Positions 36,156 through 44,531 of a stretch of 64,000 bases of DNA are shown in pieces. The notes below the pieces were generated by a model. That model worked only from the letters and a program-made list of their open reading frames with translations. It was not told where the DNA came from and ran no database searches. The position numbers were made by a program, and so were the translations under genes. The first letter of the stretch is position 1. Each line of letters begins with the position of its first letter. The stretch is from Stackebrandtia nassauensis DSM 44728 (GTDB taxonomy: Bacteria; Actinomycetota; Actinomycetes; Mycobacteriales; Micromonosporaceae), in assembly GCF_000024545.1 (NCBI RefSeq), contig NC_013947.1:6448001-6512000 (forward strand). The letters run 5' to 3'.

Positions 36156-36377
36156 GGTGGGCTCCCTGTGATGCGAGTTCCGGGGGTGCTGCTTGTGGTG
36201 ATGTGATCGCGGTCGGTGGTGTCTATGACGCGCTTTTCGCTGTGGTCGCGACCTCCCCAGGCGATTCGACCGAAACTCCTTGGATATCCAGGCAGATAGG
36301 CACCGTAGCCTGCGATCGTCCATTGCGATCTCGCGTTTCGGCTTGCACGATGAACCGACGACGACGAGGAGAAGACA

Positions 36378-37358
36378 GTGGAATACATCCGGCTGGGAGA
36401 TCACGGCCTGCGAGTGTCCCGGATCTGCCTGGGAATGATGAGTTACGGCGACCCGAACCTGGACGCGTGGGTGCTGCCGCAAGCCGACGCCGAACCCATC
36501 GTGCGCGCCGCGGTCGAAGCCGGGATCACGTTCTTCGACACCGCCGACATGTACTCCGACGGCGCCAGCGAGGAGATCACCGGACGGCTGCTGTCGAAGC
36601 TGTTCCGCCGCCGCGAGGACTACGTCCTGGCCACGAAGGTCTACTTCCCGATGGGCAAGGGCCCCAACGACTCCGGCCTGTCCCGCAAACACATCCTCGA
36701 CGGCGTCGACGCGTCACTGCGCCGCCTGGGCACCGATCACGTCGACCTGTACCAGATCCACCGCTGGGACTACGACACCCCGATCGCCGAGACGATGGAG
36801 GCGCTGCACGACGTGGTGCGCTCCGGCAAGGCGCGCTACATAGGAGCGTCCAGTATGTACGCCTGGCAGTTCGCCAAGGCGCAACACATCGCGGCGGCCA
36901 ACGGCTGGACCCCGTTCGTGTCCATGCAGAACCACTACAACCTCGTGTACCGCGAGGAGGAGCGCGAGATGATCCCGCAGTGCCGGGACCAGGGCGTCGG
37001 CGTGCTGCCGTGGAGCCCGTTGGCACGGGGCCTCCTCGCGGGCACCCGCGAACGCGGCGGGGGCCGCAACACGCTGCGCTCCGGCACCGACCCCCTGCTC
37101 GACGAACGCTACAGCGACAACGACTTCGACATCGTGGACGTGCTGCGCGAGGTCGCCGCCGAACGCGGCGAGGCCCCCGCGAAGGTGGCGCTGGCCTGGC
37201 TGTTGTCCCGCCCCGGCGTGACGGCGCCAATCGTGGGCGCCACGAAGCCCGGGCACCTGGCCGACGCGGTGGCGGCGGTGTCGCTGCGGCTCACCGACGC
37301 GGAGATCGCCCGGCTGGAGGAGCCGTACCGGCCGCGCCCCATCAGCGGCCACGTCTGA
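36378..37358 (+). CDS. aldo/keto reductase
   Basis: A 326-residue NADPH-dependent oxidoreductase of the AKR superfamily. The catalytic tetrad is visible as Asp54 and Tyr59 (FFDTADMYSDG), Lys87 (LATKV) and His near 132 (YQIHRWD). The C-terminal nucleotide-binding region contains SRPGVTAPIVGATKPGHL. GAGGAG precedes the GTG start. It is a single gene; the substrate cannot be deduced. A short inverted repeat (CTGAGG/CCTCAG, 37355-37376) overlaps its stop. Confidence 0.9.
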   Translation: MEYIRLGDHGLRVSRICLGMMSYGDPNLDAWVLPQADAEPIVRAAVEAGITFFDTADMYSDGASEEITGRLLSKLFRRREDYVLATKVYFPMGKGPNDSGLSRKHILDGVDASLRRLGTDHVDLYQIHRWDYDTPIAETMEALHDVVRSGKARYIGASSMYAWQFAKAQHIAAANGWTPFVSMQNHYNLVYREEEREMIPQCRDQGVGVLPWSPLARGLLAGTRERGGGRNTLRSGTDPLLDERYSDNDFDIVDVLREVAAERGEAPAKVALAWLLSRPGVTAPIVGATKPGHLADAVAAVSLRLTDAEIARLEEPYRPRPISGHV

Positions 37359-37372
37359 GGGTGTGAGCGTCC

Positions 37373-37892
37373 TCAGCGGGGATTCTCGCGCGACACGACG
37401 GACAGTGTGGGGCCGTCGGCGGCATCGGGATCGACGAAGACGAAGTGGTCATCGTCGTGCGCGACCAGTTCTCCACCGGCGAGTTGCCACTTTCCCTTGC
37501 CGGTACGCCAATCGAAGACCTGGATCGGCTCGACGTGCCCGTTGGCCTTCGAGAAGGCCGTGGTGATCATCTCGCCGTCCACGACGTCGATCTCATCGTA
37601 CTTGCCCTGCTTCGTCCACAAGGTCTTGCCGGTGGCGGTGTCGTAGGCGCCGCACTCCCATCAAGATCATGCCCTCGAATTTCTCCGCGTCGGGATTCCT
37701 GGCATCGACACCGCGGAAAGTTCGTTGACCGTCACGGCCTGTCCGTCGCCCGAATCCTTCGCCCAGCGCCGCGATGACGAAGCCGTAGCCGTAGCCGTAG
37801 CTGCGAGTAATCGACTCGGCCACGCAACCCTCGATTGTGGAGAAGTTATATCGGCCAGACGGGACGAACCGAGCCGACTCGCTTGCCGCCAC
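37373..37892 (-). pseudogene. frameshifted remnant of a PQQ-type beta-propeller protein
   Basis: The 3' part codes TATGKTLWTKQGKYDEI...DWRTGKGKWQLAGGELVAHDDDHFVFVD, typical propeller blades of a BamB/PQQ-repeat protein. The 5' part is in another frame (FRGVDARNPDAEKFEGMIL). Reading without one extra A near 37661 would join MIL to WECGAYDTATGK, so a one-base insertion explains the break. No start or signal peptide is apparent upstream, and the asparaginase gene overlaps its 5' end, so it is a truncated and frameshifted remnant. Confidence 0.65.
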
Positions 37893-38826
37893 CGTAAAGC
37901 GGCGTGGTGGCCAGCTTGTCGAGTGTGGATTTGTCGAGCGAGAGGTTGGTCAGGTCCATGGTGCGCAGCGCCGATACCGCGACGGGGCCGGAGGCGCGGT
38001 TGTCGCCGTCGTCGATCTTGACCGCGACGGCGCCGACGCCGGGCACGGCCAGCGCCTGGACGCCTTCGGCGCCGAGTTTGGCCAGCGCGGTGGGGACGGC
38101 GCGCATGAGGCGGGTGTCGAAACCGTGGGTGCCCGAGACCAGCTCGGGGTGGGCGCGCATGCCGTCGGCCACGGCGCGTTCCGGGGTGCCGGGTTCCGCG
38201 TGGACCAGGTGGAGGAAGGCCCGGGCCAGACCCAGCAGCGGGTAGGCGACGAGCGGGGCGCCGCAGCCGTCGACACCGATCGCGGCGATGTCGTAGCCGG
38301 TCAGATCGGTGGTGGCGCGGGCGTTGGCCTGCTGGAGCGGGTGGTTGGGCGACAGGTAGTCGTCCGTGGACCAGCCCGCGGCCCGGCTGGTGGCGAGCAT
38401 CGCGGCGTGTTTGCCGGAGCAGTTCATGGTCAGGCGGCTCTTGCCCGCGCCGGAGGCGATCGCGGCGTCACGCGCGGACTCCTCGATGGGCCACGCGGGC
38501 GGGCACTGCAGGGCCTCGGGGCTGAGCTCGGCGCGCTCGAGCAGCGAACGGACGGCGTCGACGTGGAACGGCTCACCGCGGTGACTGGCCGAGGCCAGCG
38601 CCAGATCGGCGGGGGCCGTGAACGGCAGTCCGGAGCGCAGCGCGCCCAGCGTCTGCATCGGCTTGTTGGCCGAACGCGGGAAGATCGGGGCGTCGATGTC
38701 GCCGATGCTGTCGCGGACCCCGCCGTTGGCGTCCAGGACCACGGCACTGCCGCGGTGGAAGCCTTCGACGAATCCCGAACGCACGATCTCGGCGAGCAGT
38801 CCGCCGCCCCGATAAGCCTTGGTCAC
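37846..38826 (-). CDS. L-asparaginase II family protein
   Basis: A 326-residue amidohydrolase of the asparaginase II family (hydrolysis of asparagine to aspartate and ammonia). Diagnostic blocks are EIVRSGFVEGFHRGSAVVLD, FPRSANKPMQTLGAL, ASASHRGEPFHVDAVRSLL, MNCSGKHAAMLA and GVDGCGAPLVAYPLLGLARAF. The GTG at 38826 has no ribosome site, but TACGTT (38838-38833) ends six bases upstream, consistent with a leaderless transcript. The C-terminus overlaps the pseudogene remnant, so the last few residues may have been altered by the nearby rearrangement. Confidence 0.88.
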   Translation of the reverse strand: MTKAYRGGGLLAEIVRSGFVEGFHRGSAVVLDANGGVRDSIGDIDAPIFPRSANKPMQTLGALRSGLPFTAPADLALASASHRGEPFHVDAVRSLLERAELSPEALQCPPAWPIEESARDAAIASGAGKSRLTMNCSGKHAAMLATSRAAGWSTDDYLSPNHPLQQANARATTDLTGYDIAAIGVDGCGAPLVAYPLLGLARAFLHLVHAEPGTPERAVADGMRAHPELVSGTHGFDTRLMRAVPTALAKLGAEGVQALAVPGVGAVAVKIDDGDNRASGPVAVSALRTMDLTNLSLDKSTLDKLATTPLYGGGKRVGSVRPVWPI

Positions 38827-38877
38827 GAGCTCAACGTAATCGCGGGCAACACGGTAAAGCCAGCGAATGTGTGGGGA

Positions 38878-39711
38878 TTAACCGGTGATGTTGAGCAGCT
38901 TCCGGGCGTCGGCGACGGGCATGGCGGGCCGCTGCGCCAGCAGCGCGGCGTCGGCGGCCCGGGCCACCAGCTGAGCGTTGGAGTCGACGGGTACCCGGCG
39001 GGCGTAGGACACCGTGTCCTCCATACCGACCCGCAGGTGACCGCCGTGCGCCAGCGACGCGAACATGACCGGCAGGGTGCCCCGGCCGATGCCGGTGGCC
39101 GAGAAGGTCGAGCCGGGCGGCAGGTGACGGCGGGTGGCCTCGGCGAAGGCGGTCACGGTGGAAGCGTCGCCGGGGGCACCGCCGGGCACGCCCAGGACGA
39201 AGTCGACGTGAACGTGCTCGCCGTGCGGCAGGCCGTGCTGGTTGAGCAGCCGCTCCAGCGAGGTGAGGTGACCGACGTCGAAGATCTCGTACTCGGGGAC
39301 GATGCGGCGGTCGCGCATCCGCTGGTGGAGTTCGACGATGAACTCCCAGCGGTTCATGAAAACGTCGTCGCCGAAGTTGACGGTGCCCATCGTGCACGAG
39401 GCCATGTCGGGGGCGGCCTCCAGCACCCGCAGCCGGTGCTCCTCGGGGTCGGTGACGGCACCGCCGGTGGACAGCTGGACGATCAGGTTGGTGGACTCGC
39501 GCAGCGCGGCGACGGTGTCCTTGAGGCGGCCCAGGTCGAGGGTGGGCTGGGCCTCGGCGTCGCGGATGTGGACGTGGATGACGCTAGCGCCCGCCGCCTC
39601 GCAGTCCCCGGCGGTCGCGACGAGTTCGTCGAGCGTGACCGGCAGGGCGGGGACGTCGGCCTTCGACGACTCGGCTCCGGTGGGGGCGACCGTGATCAGT
39701 GTCGATGTCAT
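38878..39711 (-). CDS. BKACE-family beta-keto acid cleavage enzyme (DUF849)
   Basis: A 277-residue TIM-barrel zinc enzyme that condenses a beta-keto acid with acetyl-CoA in a retro-Claisen-type exchange. Family marks are TLITVAPTGAESSK at the N-terminus, ASVIHVHIRDAEAQPTLD with the zinc-binding His-x-His, IVQLSTGGAV, and GHLRVGMEDTV. The physiological substrate is not deducible. The -10 hexamer TATGCT (39724-39719) lies seven bases before the ATG, a leaderless start. Confidence 0.85.
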   Translation of the reverse strand: MTSTLITVAPTGAESSKADVPALPVTLDELVATAGDCEAAGASVIHVHIRDAEAQPTLDLGRLKDTVAALRESTNLIVQLSTGGAVTDPEEHRLRVLEAAPDMASCTMGTVNFGDDVFMNRWEFIVELHQRMRDRRIVPEYEIFDVGHLTSLERLLNQHGLPHGEHVHVDFVLGVPGGAPGDASTVTAFAEATRRHLPPGSTFSATGIGRGTLPVMFASLAHGGHLRVGMEDTVSYARRVPVDSNAQLVARAADAALLAQRPAMPVADARKLLNITG

Positions 39712-39788
39712 GGACGTGAGCATAAATCGTGGGTCGCGGCGATGGTCGCGGTGTGCTCGGGCCAGGAGGGGTGTGCCATGATCCGCCG

Positions 39789-40706
39789 GTGAGCGACTAT
39801 TTCGGGCAAAACGGGTACTCAGTCCGGTTCGGTTGGGGGCCAATGGAAGCCATGGAGCTGGCTTCGGAGGGTGCCTGCGTGGTGGTCGTGGACGTGTTGT
39901 CGTTCACGACGGCGGTCACCGTCGCCGTCGAGCACGGCAGCGCGGTGTTCCCGTATCCGTGGCGGGACGAGTCGGCGCGGGGGTTCGCGGCCCAGCACGA
40001 CGCCGAGCTCGCGGTGGGGCGGCGCATGGTCGACACGGACAACCCCTGGTCGCTGTCGCCAGCGGCGCTGTTGGCCGCGCCGAAGGTCGCGCGGCTGGTG
40101 TTGCCGTCGCCGAACGGTTCCTCGATCGCGGCCTCGGTGCGGCAGGGGACCGTGGTGGCCGGTTGCCTGCGAAACGCCACCGCCGTCGGGAAGTGGATCG
40201 GCGGCAACGGTTACGGACAGCCCGGCAGGCCGGTGGTGGTGATCGCCGCGGGTGAGAAGTGGGGCGACGGGTCGCTGCGGCCGTGCCTGGAGGATCTGCT
40301 GGGTGCCGGGGCGGTGCTGGCGGCGCTGCCGGTCGACGACGCGCACTGGTCGCCGGAGGCCCGCGCGGCGCGCGCCGCCTTCGCGGGTTCGACCGACGTG
40401 GTGCGGGCGGTTCGCGACTGCGGCAGCGGTGTCGAGCTGTCGCGCCAGGGGTTCGCGTCCGACGTGGACGTGGCGGTCGAGCTCGCGGCCTCGACCGTCG
40501 TGCCTGTGCTGACGGACGGGGCGTTTCGCGCCGAGCGGCCGTTACGGCCCCGGCGGCGAGCTGGACAGCGGTGTGGTGCTGGACGAGGGGCGTTACGGTC
40601 CTGGCGACGCGCGCCGCGGCGCGATCACGGCGTGGTTCTGGACGACGGGCCGCCGAGCGGCCGTTACGGCTCGGACAGCGGAACGGCGGTGTGGTGCTCG
40701 ACGTGA
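39789..40706 (+). CDS. 2-phosphosulfolactate phosphatase-like protein (ComB family) with extended C-terminus
   Basis: A 305-residue protein. Residues 1 to about 250 match the ComB fold: VRFGWGPMEAMELASEGACVVVVDVLSFTTAVTVAVEHG, PSPNGSS, GCLRNATAVGKW and VVVIAAGEKWGDGSLRPCLEDLLGAG. In family members the chain ends near VLTDGAFRA; here about 55 low-complexity residues follow, coded by a duplicated segment. GTG 39789 begins the conserved N-terminus. Genuine sulfolactate metabolism is not otherwise evident, so the substrate may differ. Confidence 0.75.
   Translation: MSDYFGQNGYSVRFGWGPMEAMELASEGACVVVVDVLSFTTAVTVAVEHGSAVFPYPWRDESARGFAAQHDAELAVGRRMVDTDNPWSLSPAALLAAPKVARLVLPSPNGSSIAASVRQGTVVAGCLRNATAVGKWIGGNGYGQPGRPVVVIAAGEKWGDGSLRPCLEDLLGAGAVLAALPVDDAHWSPEARAARAAFAGSTDVVRAVRDCGSGVELSRQGFASDVDVAVELAASTVVPVLTDGAFRAERPLRPRRRAGQRCGAGRGALRSWRRAPRRDHGVVLDDGPPSGRYGSDSGTAVWCST
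40531..40670 (+). repeat. direct repeat at the 3' end of the ComB-like gene
   Basis: CCGAGCGGCCGTTACGGC occurs at 40531-40548 and again at 40653-40670, each followed by GGACAGCGG and GTGTGGTGCT. The units are about 122 bases apart, so they read in different frames. It appears to be a decayed tandem duplication that extended the gene. Confidence 0.55.
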
Positions 40707-40990
40707 TCGTCATACCGGCTGAGCACGGCGCGGGCCGCCGCGCTGACGTGGGCGCGGGTCGGGTCGGTTCCGGCGAAGGCCCGGATCGCGTCCATCGACG
40801 CGAAGAACGTGACCGTCGTGAACCGGACGCCCTCGGCGCTGTCCTGCCGCAGCAGGTGAGCGAAGGCGAAGCCGGGGATGCCTCGCAGTTCCGGCAGCAC
40901 CGAGTCGCGGAAGATCGCCTCGTAGGCGTCGGCCGCCTCCGCCGAGGCTGCGCGCCCGCTCCAGGTCCGGGCGATGAGCGATGCGTTCAT
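40664..40990 (-). CDS. antibiotic biosynthesis monooxygenase-domain protein
   Basis: A 108-residue ferredoxin-like (ABM-type) protein: MNASLIARTWSGRAASAEAADAYEAIFRDSVLPELRGIPGF, then FTTVTFFASMDAIRAFAG. Small ABM proteins include quinone-forming monooxygenases and heme-degrading enzymes as well as many of unknown role. It lies 29 bases after the AraC-type regulator on the same strand, so the two likely form an operon, with the regulator possibly controlling it. Confidence 0.75.
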   Translation of the reverse strand: MNASLIARTWSGRAASAEAADAYEAIFRDSVLPELRGIPGFAFAHLLRQDSAEGVRFTTVTFFASMDAIRAFAGTDPTRAHVSAAARAVLSRYDDHVEHHTAVPLSEP

Positions 40991-41019
40991 GACGCCGATC
41001 CTGCTACCAGCGCGACGAA

Positions 41020-41838
41020 TCAACTTGAATATTCGTGCTCAGACCGCGCCTGACCGCCCAGCAGCGTCCGCAGTCGCGACGGGGTCGTGCCCAGTTCGCG
41101 GCGCGTCGTACGGGTGAGGTGAGCGTGATCGGCGAACCCGAGCCCGGCCGCAAGTCGGCCCAGATCGCCACCGTCCCCAGCGAGCTGGTCCATCGCCGCC
41201 TGCATCCGCATCCGGGTTCGCCAACGGGTCAGCGATTCCCCGGTTTCTCGCCGGAACACCCGGCTCAGGTGCGACCGGCTGGTCCCCAGTTCACCGGCGA
41301 GCTCTGTCAGGCTGCCAATCCCCGGCCGCGCCGCCAGCAGCCGTCGCGCCGCATCAGCCAGCCGACGATGTGAGGCGCTCGAACCCTCCGTCGGCCCCGC
41401 CACCCCGCCCGCGTCCAGCAGTTGCCCCAGCAGCGTGTGAACCCGGTCGGCGATCTCGAACGCGTCGGCACCCTGACGCACCCGCGCGGCCAGGATCCGC
41501 CGCGCGAGGTCCACCCGAGCCGGAGTCCGCAGCGGACCACCCACCGCGCGCACCCGCGCGGCTGTCCGCCCCTCGACCGCGATCACGGTATAGCCGTCAA
41601 CGGCTCCCGGACTGTGCGAAATGGACTGTTCCTGGCCGACCTGGCCCGGATACGCGGTGACCGGATCCGCCATCCCCCGCCAGCGCCCCGATCGCCAACC
41701 GAACACCCCGTGGTGAACCAGCGTCAGCCGGGGCGCGGTCACCCGCTCGTGATGGCACCACGCGGGAGTCTCCTCCACCACGCGCAGTTGCCGAATACTC
41801 AGGCCGTCCACGTCGGCCCGCCAGGTCACCGTCCGCAT
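41020..41838 (-). CDS. AraC-family transcriptional regulator
   Basis: A 272-residue regulator with an N-terminal cupin-like sensor half (about 1-140) and a C-terminal double helix-turn-helix (SLTELAGELGTSRSHLSRVFRRETGESLTRWRTRMRMQAAM...LGFADHAHLTRTTRREL). Six bases before the ATG lies TAGGGT (41850-41845), so the transcript is probably leaderless; the GGGAGG directly touching the ATG is too close to serve as a ribosome site. Probable target: the ABM gene behind it. Confidence 0.87.
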   Translation of the reverse strand: MRTVTWRADVDGLSIRQLRVVEETPAWCHHERVTAPRLTLVHHGVFGWRSGRWRGMADPVTAYPGQVGQEQSISHSPGAVDGYTVIAVEGRTAARVRAVGGPLRTPARVDLARRILAARVRQGADAFEIADRVHTLLGQLLDAGGVAGPTEGSSASHRRLADAARRLLAARPGIGSLTELAGELGTSRSHLSRVFRRETGESLTRWRTRMRMQAAMDQLAGDGGDLGRLAAGLGFADHAHLTRTTRRELGTTPSRLRTLLGGQARSEHEYSS

Positions 41839-42292
41839 CCTCCCACCCTAGAGGCGCGGCACGACGGGGTAAGGCGACCCGGTCGCGCAGCTCCCGCAGC
41901 GCGTCGGCGACCTCGTCGGGTTCGGCGCCGAGTTCGTGGCGGCTGAACAGGAACAGCGTGTAGTCCACGTCGATCTCGAGGAGTTTCGTGGTGGCGCCGA
42001 AGCGGCGGCGTTCGTCGACCCGGATCCGGGCGATCTCGCTCCAGGCCACGTAGCGCAGCCCGAAGAAGCCGCGCGAGACCCCGACGCCCTCGGCGTCGGC
42101 GGTCAGCCGGATCGGGGCGACGAGGTCGCGGACGGCGTAGGCGCCCGCCAGCAGGGTGGCGCCGACGGCGACGGAGAACCTGGCGACGTCACCGCTGAAC
42201 CACAGCGCCGACAGCGCGAATACCGCCGTCGAGGCAACCTTCACCGCGACGACATGCCGGGGTACGCGCCATCGCAGCGCCGATTCGGTCAC
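41597..42292 (-). CDS. PH-domain membrane protein with 3' end running into the AraC gene
   Basis: A 231-residue protein. Two helices near the N-terminus (VAVKVASTAVFALSALWF and FSVAVGATLLAGAYAVRDL) precede a bacterial PH-like domain (IRLTADAEGVGVSRGFFGLRYVAWSEIARIRVD...FSRHELGAEPDEVADALRELRD). The domain ends near residue 140, but the frame stays open for about 90 further low-complexity residues inside the AraC gene in another frame. The GTG start overlaps the crgA stop (GTGA), so it is translationally coupled to crgA. The long 242-base overlap suggests a lost stop codon. Confidence 0.65.
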   Translation of the reverse strand: MTESALRWRVPRHVVAVKVASTAVFALSALWFSGDVARFSVAVGATLLAGAYAVRDLVAPIRLTADAEGVGVSRGFFGLRYVAWSEIARIRVDERRRFGATTKLLEIDVDYTLFLFSRHELGAEPDEVADALRELRDRVALPRRAAPLGWEDADGDLAGRRGRPEYSATARGGGDSRVVPSRAGDRAPADAGSPRGVRLAIGALAGDGGSGHRVSGPGRPGTVHFAQSGSR

Positions 42293-42552
42293 CGCCAGCG
42301 TGACAGCACCAGCAGGCTCGCGACCAGCGACGCGAAACCGACGGCGAGGTTCCAGTAGCCCCACGGCGCGACCGGGAAGGACCCCTCGGTGAGATAGAAG
42401 GTCACCAGCCAGCCGATACCCAGGACGATGAGGATCACCGCGAGCACCGGCACCCAGGTGGGACTGGGTTGGTGGGTGGACTCGGGGGTCTTCGGGCGCA
42501 GCTCGGCGGGGGCCGTGTACACCTTCTTCTTCCGAACGCGCGACTTCGGCAT
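42289..42552 (-). CDS. crgA: cell division protein CrgA
   Basis: An 87-residue membrane protein matching CrgA, which recruits peptidoglycan synthases to the division septum in actinobacteria. The basic N-terminus MPKSRVRKKKVY and two helices (WVPVLAVILIVLGIGWLVTFYL and WNLAVGFASLVASLLVL) joined by a short loop are characteristic, and the length is normal. It is divergent from a class E sortase gene, the usual actinobacterial arrangement. Confidence 0.92.
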   Translation of the reverse strand: MPKSRVRKKKVYTAPAELRPKTPESTHQPSPTWVPVLAVILIVLGIGWLVTFYLTEGSFPVAPWGYWNLAVGFASLVASLLVLSRWR

Positions 42553-42727
42553 TGCGTGAACTGCTTCCTGGTCGTTGAGGGACGTACGTCTTCGTGACCC
42601 ACACCTTATCTCCCGAAGTGTGACCGATGACGACAGCGCCCGGTACGGATGGACGGGTGTGGCCATGTGTTCTTACGGTTAGGCTTGGATCCGGCAGGGT
42701 GCGCACAGATAGAAGAGGGCGACGGCG

Positions 42728-43672
42728 TTGAGCATGCACCGCGGAGACGACGACTGGTTTGGCGAGGCCGAACCGCCGTTCGACCCGCCCGCGCGCGGCC
42801 GGGCGTCGGTTCCGGGGCAGGGCGGCCGGGTGCCGCCACCGGAGGTTCCCGACGAGCCCGAGACCGGTGAACCCGAGATCGATCCGCTGGGCCTGATCCC
42901 GGGTCCGGACGAGACGACGCTGATCCCCCGGATCCCGCGCGAGTCCGCCCCGCCCCCGGCCGCGGACCGGCCGGAGACCCGCAGACGGCGGTCGATCAAA
43001 CGGCACCGGGACGGTTCGCCGTCCCCGCAGGCCAAGGCGGTGCGGATCGGCGGCGAGCTGCTGCTGACGCTGGGCGTGGTCGTGATGCTGTTCGTGGCCT
43101 ACCAGATGTGGGGCACCGAGGCCGAGATCAACAACGCCCAGGGCAAGCAGTCGGACGCCTGGGAGGACCAGGTCGACAAGGGCAAGGACCCGACGCTGGA
43201 CCCGGTTCCGGGCGGGGCGATCGCCCGGTTGTACATGCCGCAGATCCGTTCGGAGCCGTGGGTGATCGTGGAGGGTACCGACCTCGACGACATCGAGAAG
43301 GCGCCCGGCCACTACTCGGATTCGGCGATGCCCGGTGAGAAGGGCAACTTCGCGGTCGCCGGTCACAACGTGTCGGCGATCTTCCGGCACATCGACGAGC
43401 TCAAAGAGGGCGACAAGGTCGTCATCGAGACGGCGAAGAAGTTCTTCATCTACGAGATCACCGGCAACAAGATCGTCAAACCCACCAATTTGGACGTCGT
43501 AGCGCCGGTGCCGAACGAGCCCGGCGTCAAGCCGACCGACGAGGACCGCTGGTTCACCATGACCACGTGTTACCCGTGGTGGGACAACTATGAGCGCTAC
43601 ATCGTGTGGGCGCAGCTGACCGACGAACGCAAGCGCGGCGACGCGTTGCCGCCCGAAGCGGGAGGCAAGTGA
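42728..43672 (+). CDS. class E sortase
   Basis: A 314-residue membrane-anchored cysteine transpeptidase that attaches secreted proteins to the peptidoglycan. A Pro/Arg-rich cytoplasmic tail (1-105) precedes one helix (GGELLLTLGVVVMLFVAYQMW). Catalytic residues are His213 (AGHNVS), Cys281 (MTTCYPWW) and Arg290 (YERYIVW). The start is TTG 42728 with GAGGG eight bases upstream, or ATG 42734. It overlaps the next small gene by one base (TGATG). Confidence 0.88.
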   Translation: MSMHRGDDDWFGEAEPPFDPPARGRASVPGQGGRVPPPEVPDEPETGEPEIDPLGLIPGPDETTLIPRIPRESAPPPAADRPETRRRRSIKRHRDGSPSPQAKAVRIGGELLLTLGVVVMLFVAYQMWGTEAEINNAQGKQSDAWEDQVDKGKDPTLDPVPGGAIARLYMPQIRSEPWVIVEGTDLDDIEKAPGHYSDSAMPGEKGNFAVAGHNVSAIFRHIDELKEGDKVVIETAKKFFIYEITGNKIVKPTNLDVVAPVPNEPGVKPTDEDRWFTMTTCYPWWDNYERYIVWAQLTDERKRGDALPPEAGGK

Positions 43673-43953
43673 TGTACTCCTGGATCTGGAGCAAGATCCC
43701 GTTCGGCCTGCCGGGCAAGCTCATCGGCTCGACGGTGCTGATCCTCGGTACGGGCGCGCTGTTGTGGTTCGTGGCGTTCCCGCAGTTGTCGGCGATGATG
43801 ACGCCGACCCAGTCCACCATTGAGGACGATGGCGGTGACGGGAGTGACGGCGGCGGTGGCGACAACCGGGACGACAACGACTCCGACCGGGTGACCGACA
43901 ACCCGTCCGGCTACGACCTGGAGTCCTCCCCGACCGACAAGAGCTCGTCCTAG
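43672..43953 (+). CDS. 93-residue membrane protein coupled to class E sortase
   Basis: A short protein with one helix (IGSTVLILGTGALLWFVAF) and a Gly/Asp-rich acidic external tail (DDGGDGSDGGGGDNRDDNDSDRV). GGAGG with six-base spacing precedes the ATG, which overlaps the sortase stop. Similar small proteins accompany class E sortases in related actinobacteria as remembered, but no function is known. Confidence 0.7.
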   Translation: MYSWIWSKIPFGLPGKLIGSTVLILGTGALLWFVAFPQLSAMMTPTQSTIEDDGGDGSDGGGGDNRDDNDSDRVTDNPSGYDLESSPTDKSSS

Positions 43954-43954
43954 C

Positions 43955-44524
43955 GTGCGGATCTTCGTCGCCGACTGCCGCGACTCCTTCGTCTACACCA
44001 TCGTGGACTATCTGCGCGGCCTGGGCGCCGAGGTCGTGATCCGCCGGGCCGACGAGTTCACCGCCGACGAGGTGCCGTTGACCGGCACCGACGCCCTACT
44101 GCTGTCCCCGGGTCCGGGGCGTCCCGGCGAGGCGCGGACCTGTCACGCGCTGCTGGACCGGTTCGCGGGCCGCCGTCCGGTGCTGGGCGTGTGCCTGGGG
44201 CACCAGGTCATCGCCGAGCACTACGGCGGCACGGTCTCCCGCGCCGACGAACCCCGGCACGGCGAGACCAGCCGGATCAGCCACGACGAGGCCGGACTGT
44301 TCGCGGGCCTGCCCAACCCGGTCACGGTCACCCGCTACCACTCCCTGATCGTGGACGAACCCTTGCCGCACGACCTCGCCGTCACCGCCCGCGCCGAGAG
44401 CGGCGAGATCATGGCGCTGCGACACCGCGAGCTGCCGGTGGCGGGTGTGCAGTTCCACCCGGAGGCGATCCTCACCGAGGGCGGTCACCACCTGTTGGGG
44501 AACTGGCTGAGCCTCGTGGCATGA
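43955..44524 (+). CDS. PabA/TrpG-like class I glutamine amidotransferase
   Basis: A 189-residue glutaminase subunit that supplies ammonia to chorismate-using synthases for aminobenzoate or anthranilate. The triad is visible as the nucleophile in GVCLGHQ and the HPE motif in QFHPEAIL; the N-terminal DSFVYTIVDYLRGLGAEV is typical. No synthase component I is in the window. GTG 43955 follows directly on the previous stop. In many actinobacteria a pknB-type kinase comes next; here deoD does instead. Confidence 0.85.
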   Translation: MRIFVADCRDSFVYTIVDYLRGLGAEVVIRRADEFTADEVPLTGTDALLLSPGPGRPGEARTCHALLDRFAGRRPVLGVCLGHQVIAEHYGGTVSRADEPRHGETSRISHDEAGLFAGLPNPVTVTRYHSLIVDEPLPHDLAVTARAESGEIMALRHRELPVAGVQFHPEAILTEGGHHLLGNWLSLVA

Positions 44525-44531
44525 TCGGCGC

